Assembly (NCBI RefSeq): GCF_000191065.1
Contig: NZ_GL872283.1
Location: forward strand, 434,885-498,884
Direction: 5' to 3'
Length of the DNA: 64,000 nt
From: Prevotella multiformis DSM 16608
Lineage (GTDB): Bacteria; Bacteroidota; Bacteroidia; Bacteroidales; Bacteroidaceae
Shown in pieces: positions 63,961 to 64,000 of the stretch; the stretch's first letter is position 1, and the number at the start of each line of letters is the position of its first letter. The notes below the pieces were generated by a model. The model was not told where the DNA came from, ran no database searches, and saw only the letters and a program-made list of their open reading frames with translations. Both the position numbers and the translations under genes were made by a program.

Positions 63961-64000
63961 ATGGCAACATCTAAAAATACGGAAAAACATTTTTCTGAGA
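63961..64000 (+). CDS. Start of the next gene (partial)
   Basis: Only MATSKNTEKHFSE is visible before the window ends. It starts 4 bp after the DUF262/DUF1524 stop, so it is co-transcribed. The beginning is compatible with a type I methyltransferase subunit, but 13 residues cannot decide. Confidence 0.45.
   Translation, partial: MATSKNTEKHFSE

Overview
The window comes from a Bacteroidota chromosome, most likely order Bacteroidales and probably Prevotellaceae. Three things point there. Host genes have promoters of the Bacteroidales type (-33 TTTG, 19-22 bp spacer, -7 TAnnTTTG) and no clear Shine-Dalgarno sites. The gene set (glpA, SPFH protein, murF, dusB, ddl-rluD-PASTA, rpmH/efp) fits that order. 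The host DNA is fairly GC-rich. The genus is inference.

Layout. 1-3995 is host DNA: the start of glpA (minus), an SPFH/Band-7 membrane protein, a tandem GGGAA-N5-TTCCC repeat array, murF, and tRNA-Pro(CGG). 3980-52961 is a ~49 kb siphovirus-like prophage in the 3' end of that tRNA gene, bounded by a 21-bp direct repeat. A tyrosine integrase (plus) lies just inside attL, and a divergent repressor/Cro pair lies just inside attR. Almost all other phage genes are on the minus strand. Read in transcription order from the right they are: a string of tiny overlapping early genes, a serine recombinase, a SANT-like protein, a 1324-aa primase-helicase, an iteron-rich noncoding region that looks like an origin, prohead protease, scaffold-capsid protein, ParB-methyltransferase, terminase, portal, connectors, holin-lysin-spanin, a ~10 kb accessory block, then the tape measure and tail/baseplate/fibre genes. 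52962-64000 is host DNA again: dusB, a Zn/Cd-type P-type ATPase, ddl-rluD-PASTA protein (one minus-strand run), rpmH divergent from efp, a second GGGAA-N5-TTCCC array, a DUF262/DUF1524 (GmrSD-like) protein and the first codons of a following gene.

The accessory block (18371-28740) lies between the lysis and tail modules and carries its own promoters and terminators. Its most interesting part is an eight-gene minus-strand operon (27154 to 22871) in which nearly every stop codon overlaps or touches the next start. It encodes a SNF2-like ATPase, a PAPS-reductase-family PP-loop protein (IbrA-like), a ParB-domain protein (IbrB-like), a ribbon-helix-helix protein and four unknowns. The set resembles the parts list of DNA phosphorothioation (Dnd) loci without being one. 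Beside it are an amidoligase with a small partner, a BRCT protein, and a C5 cytosine methyltransferase whose coding region holds a 411-codon second open frame. A membrane-protein operon is preceded by a leader with three copies of one 13-mer in alternating orientation. These features make the block the best place to look for an undescribed system.
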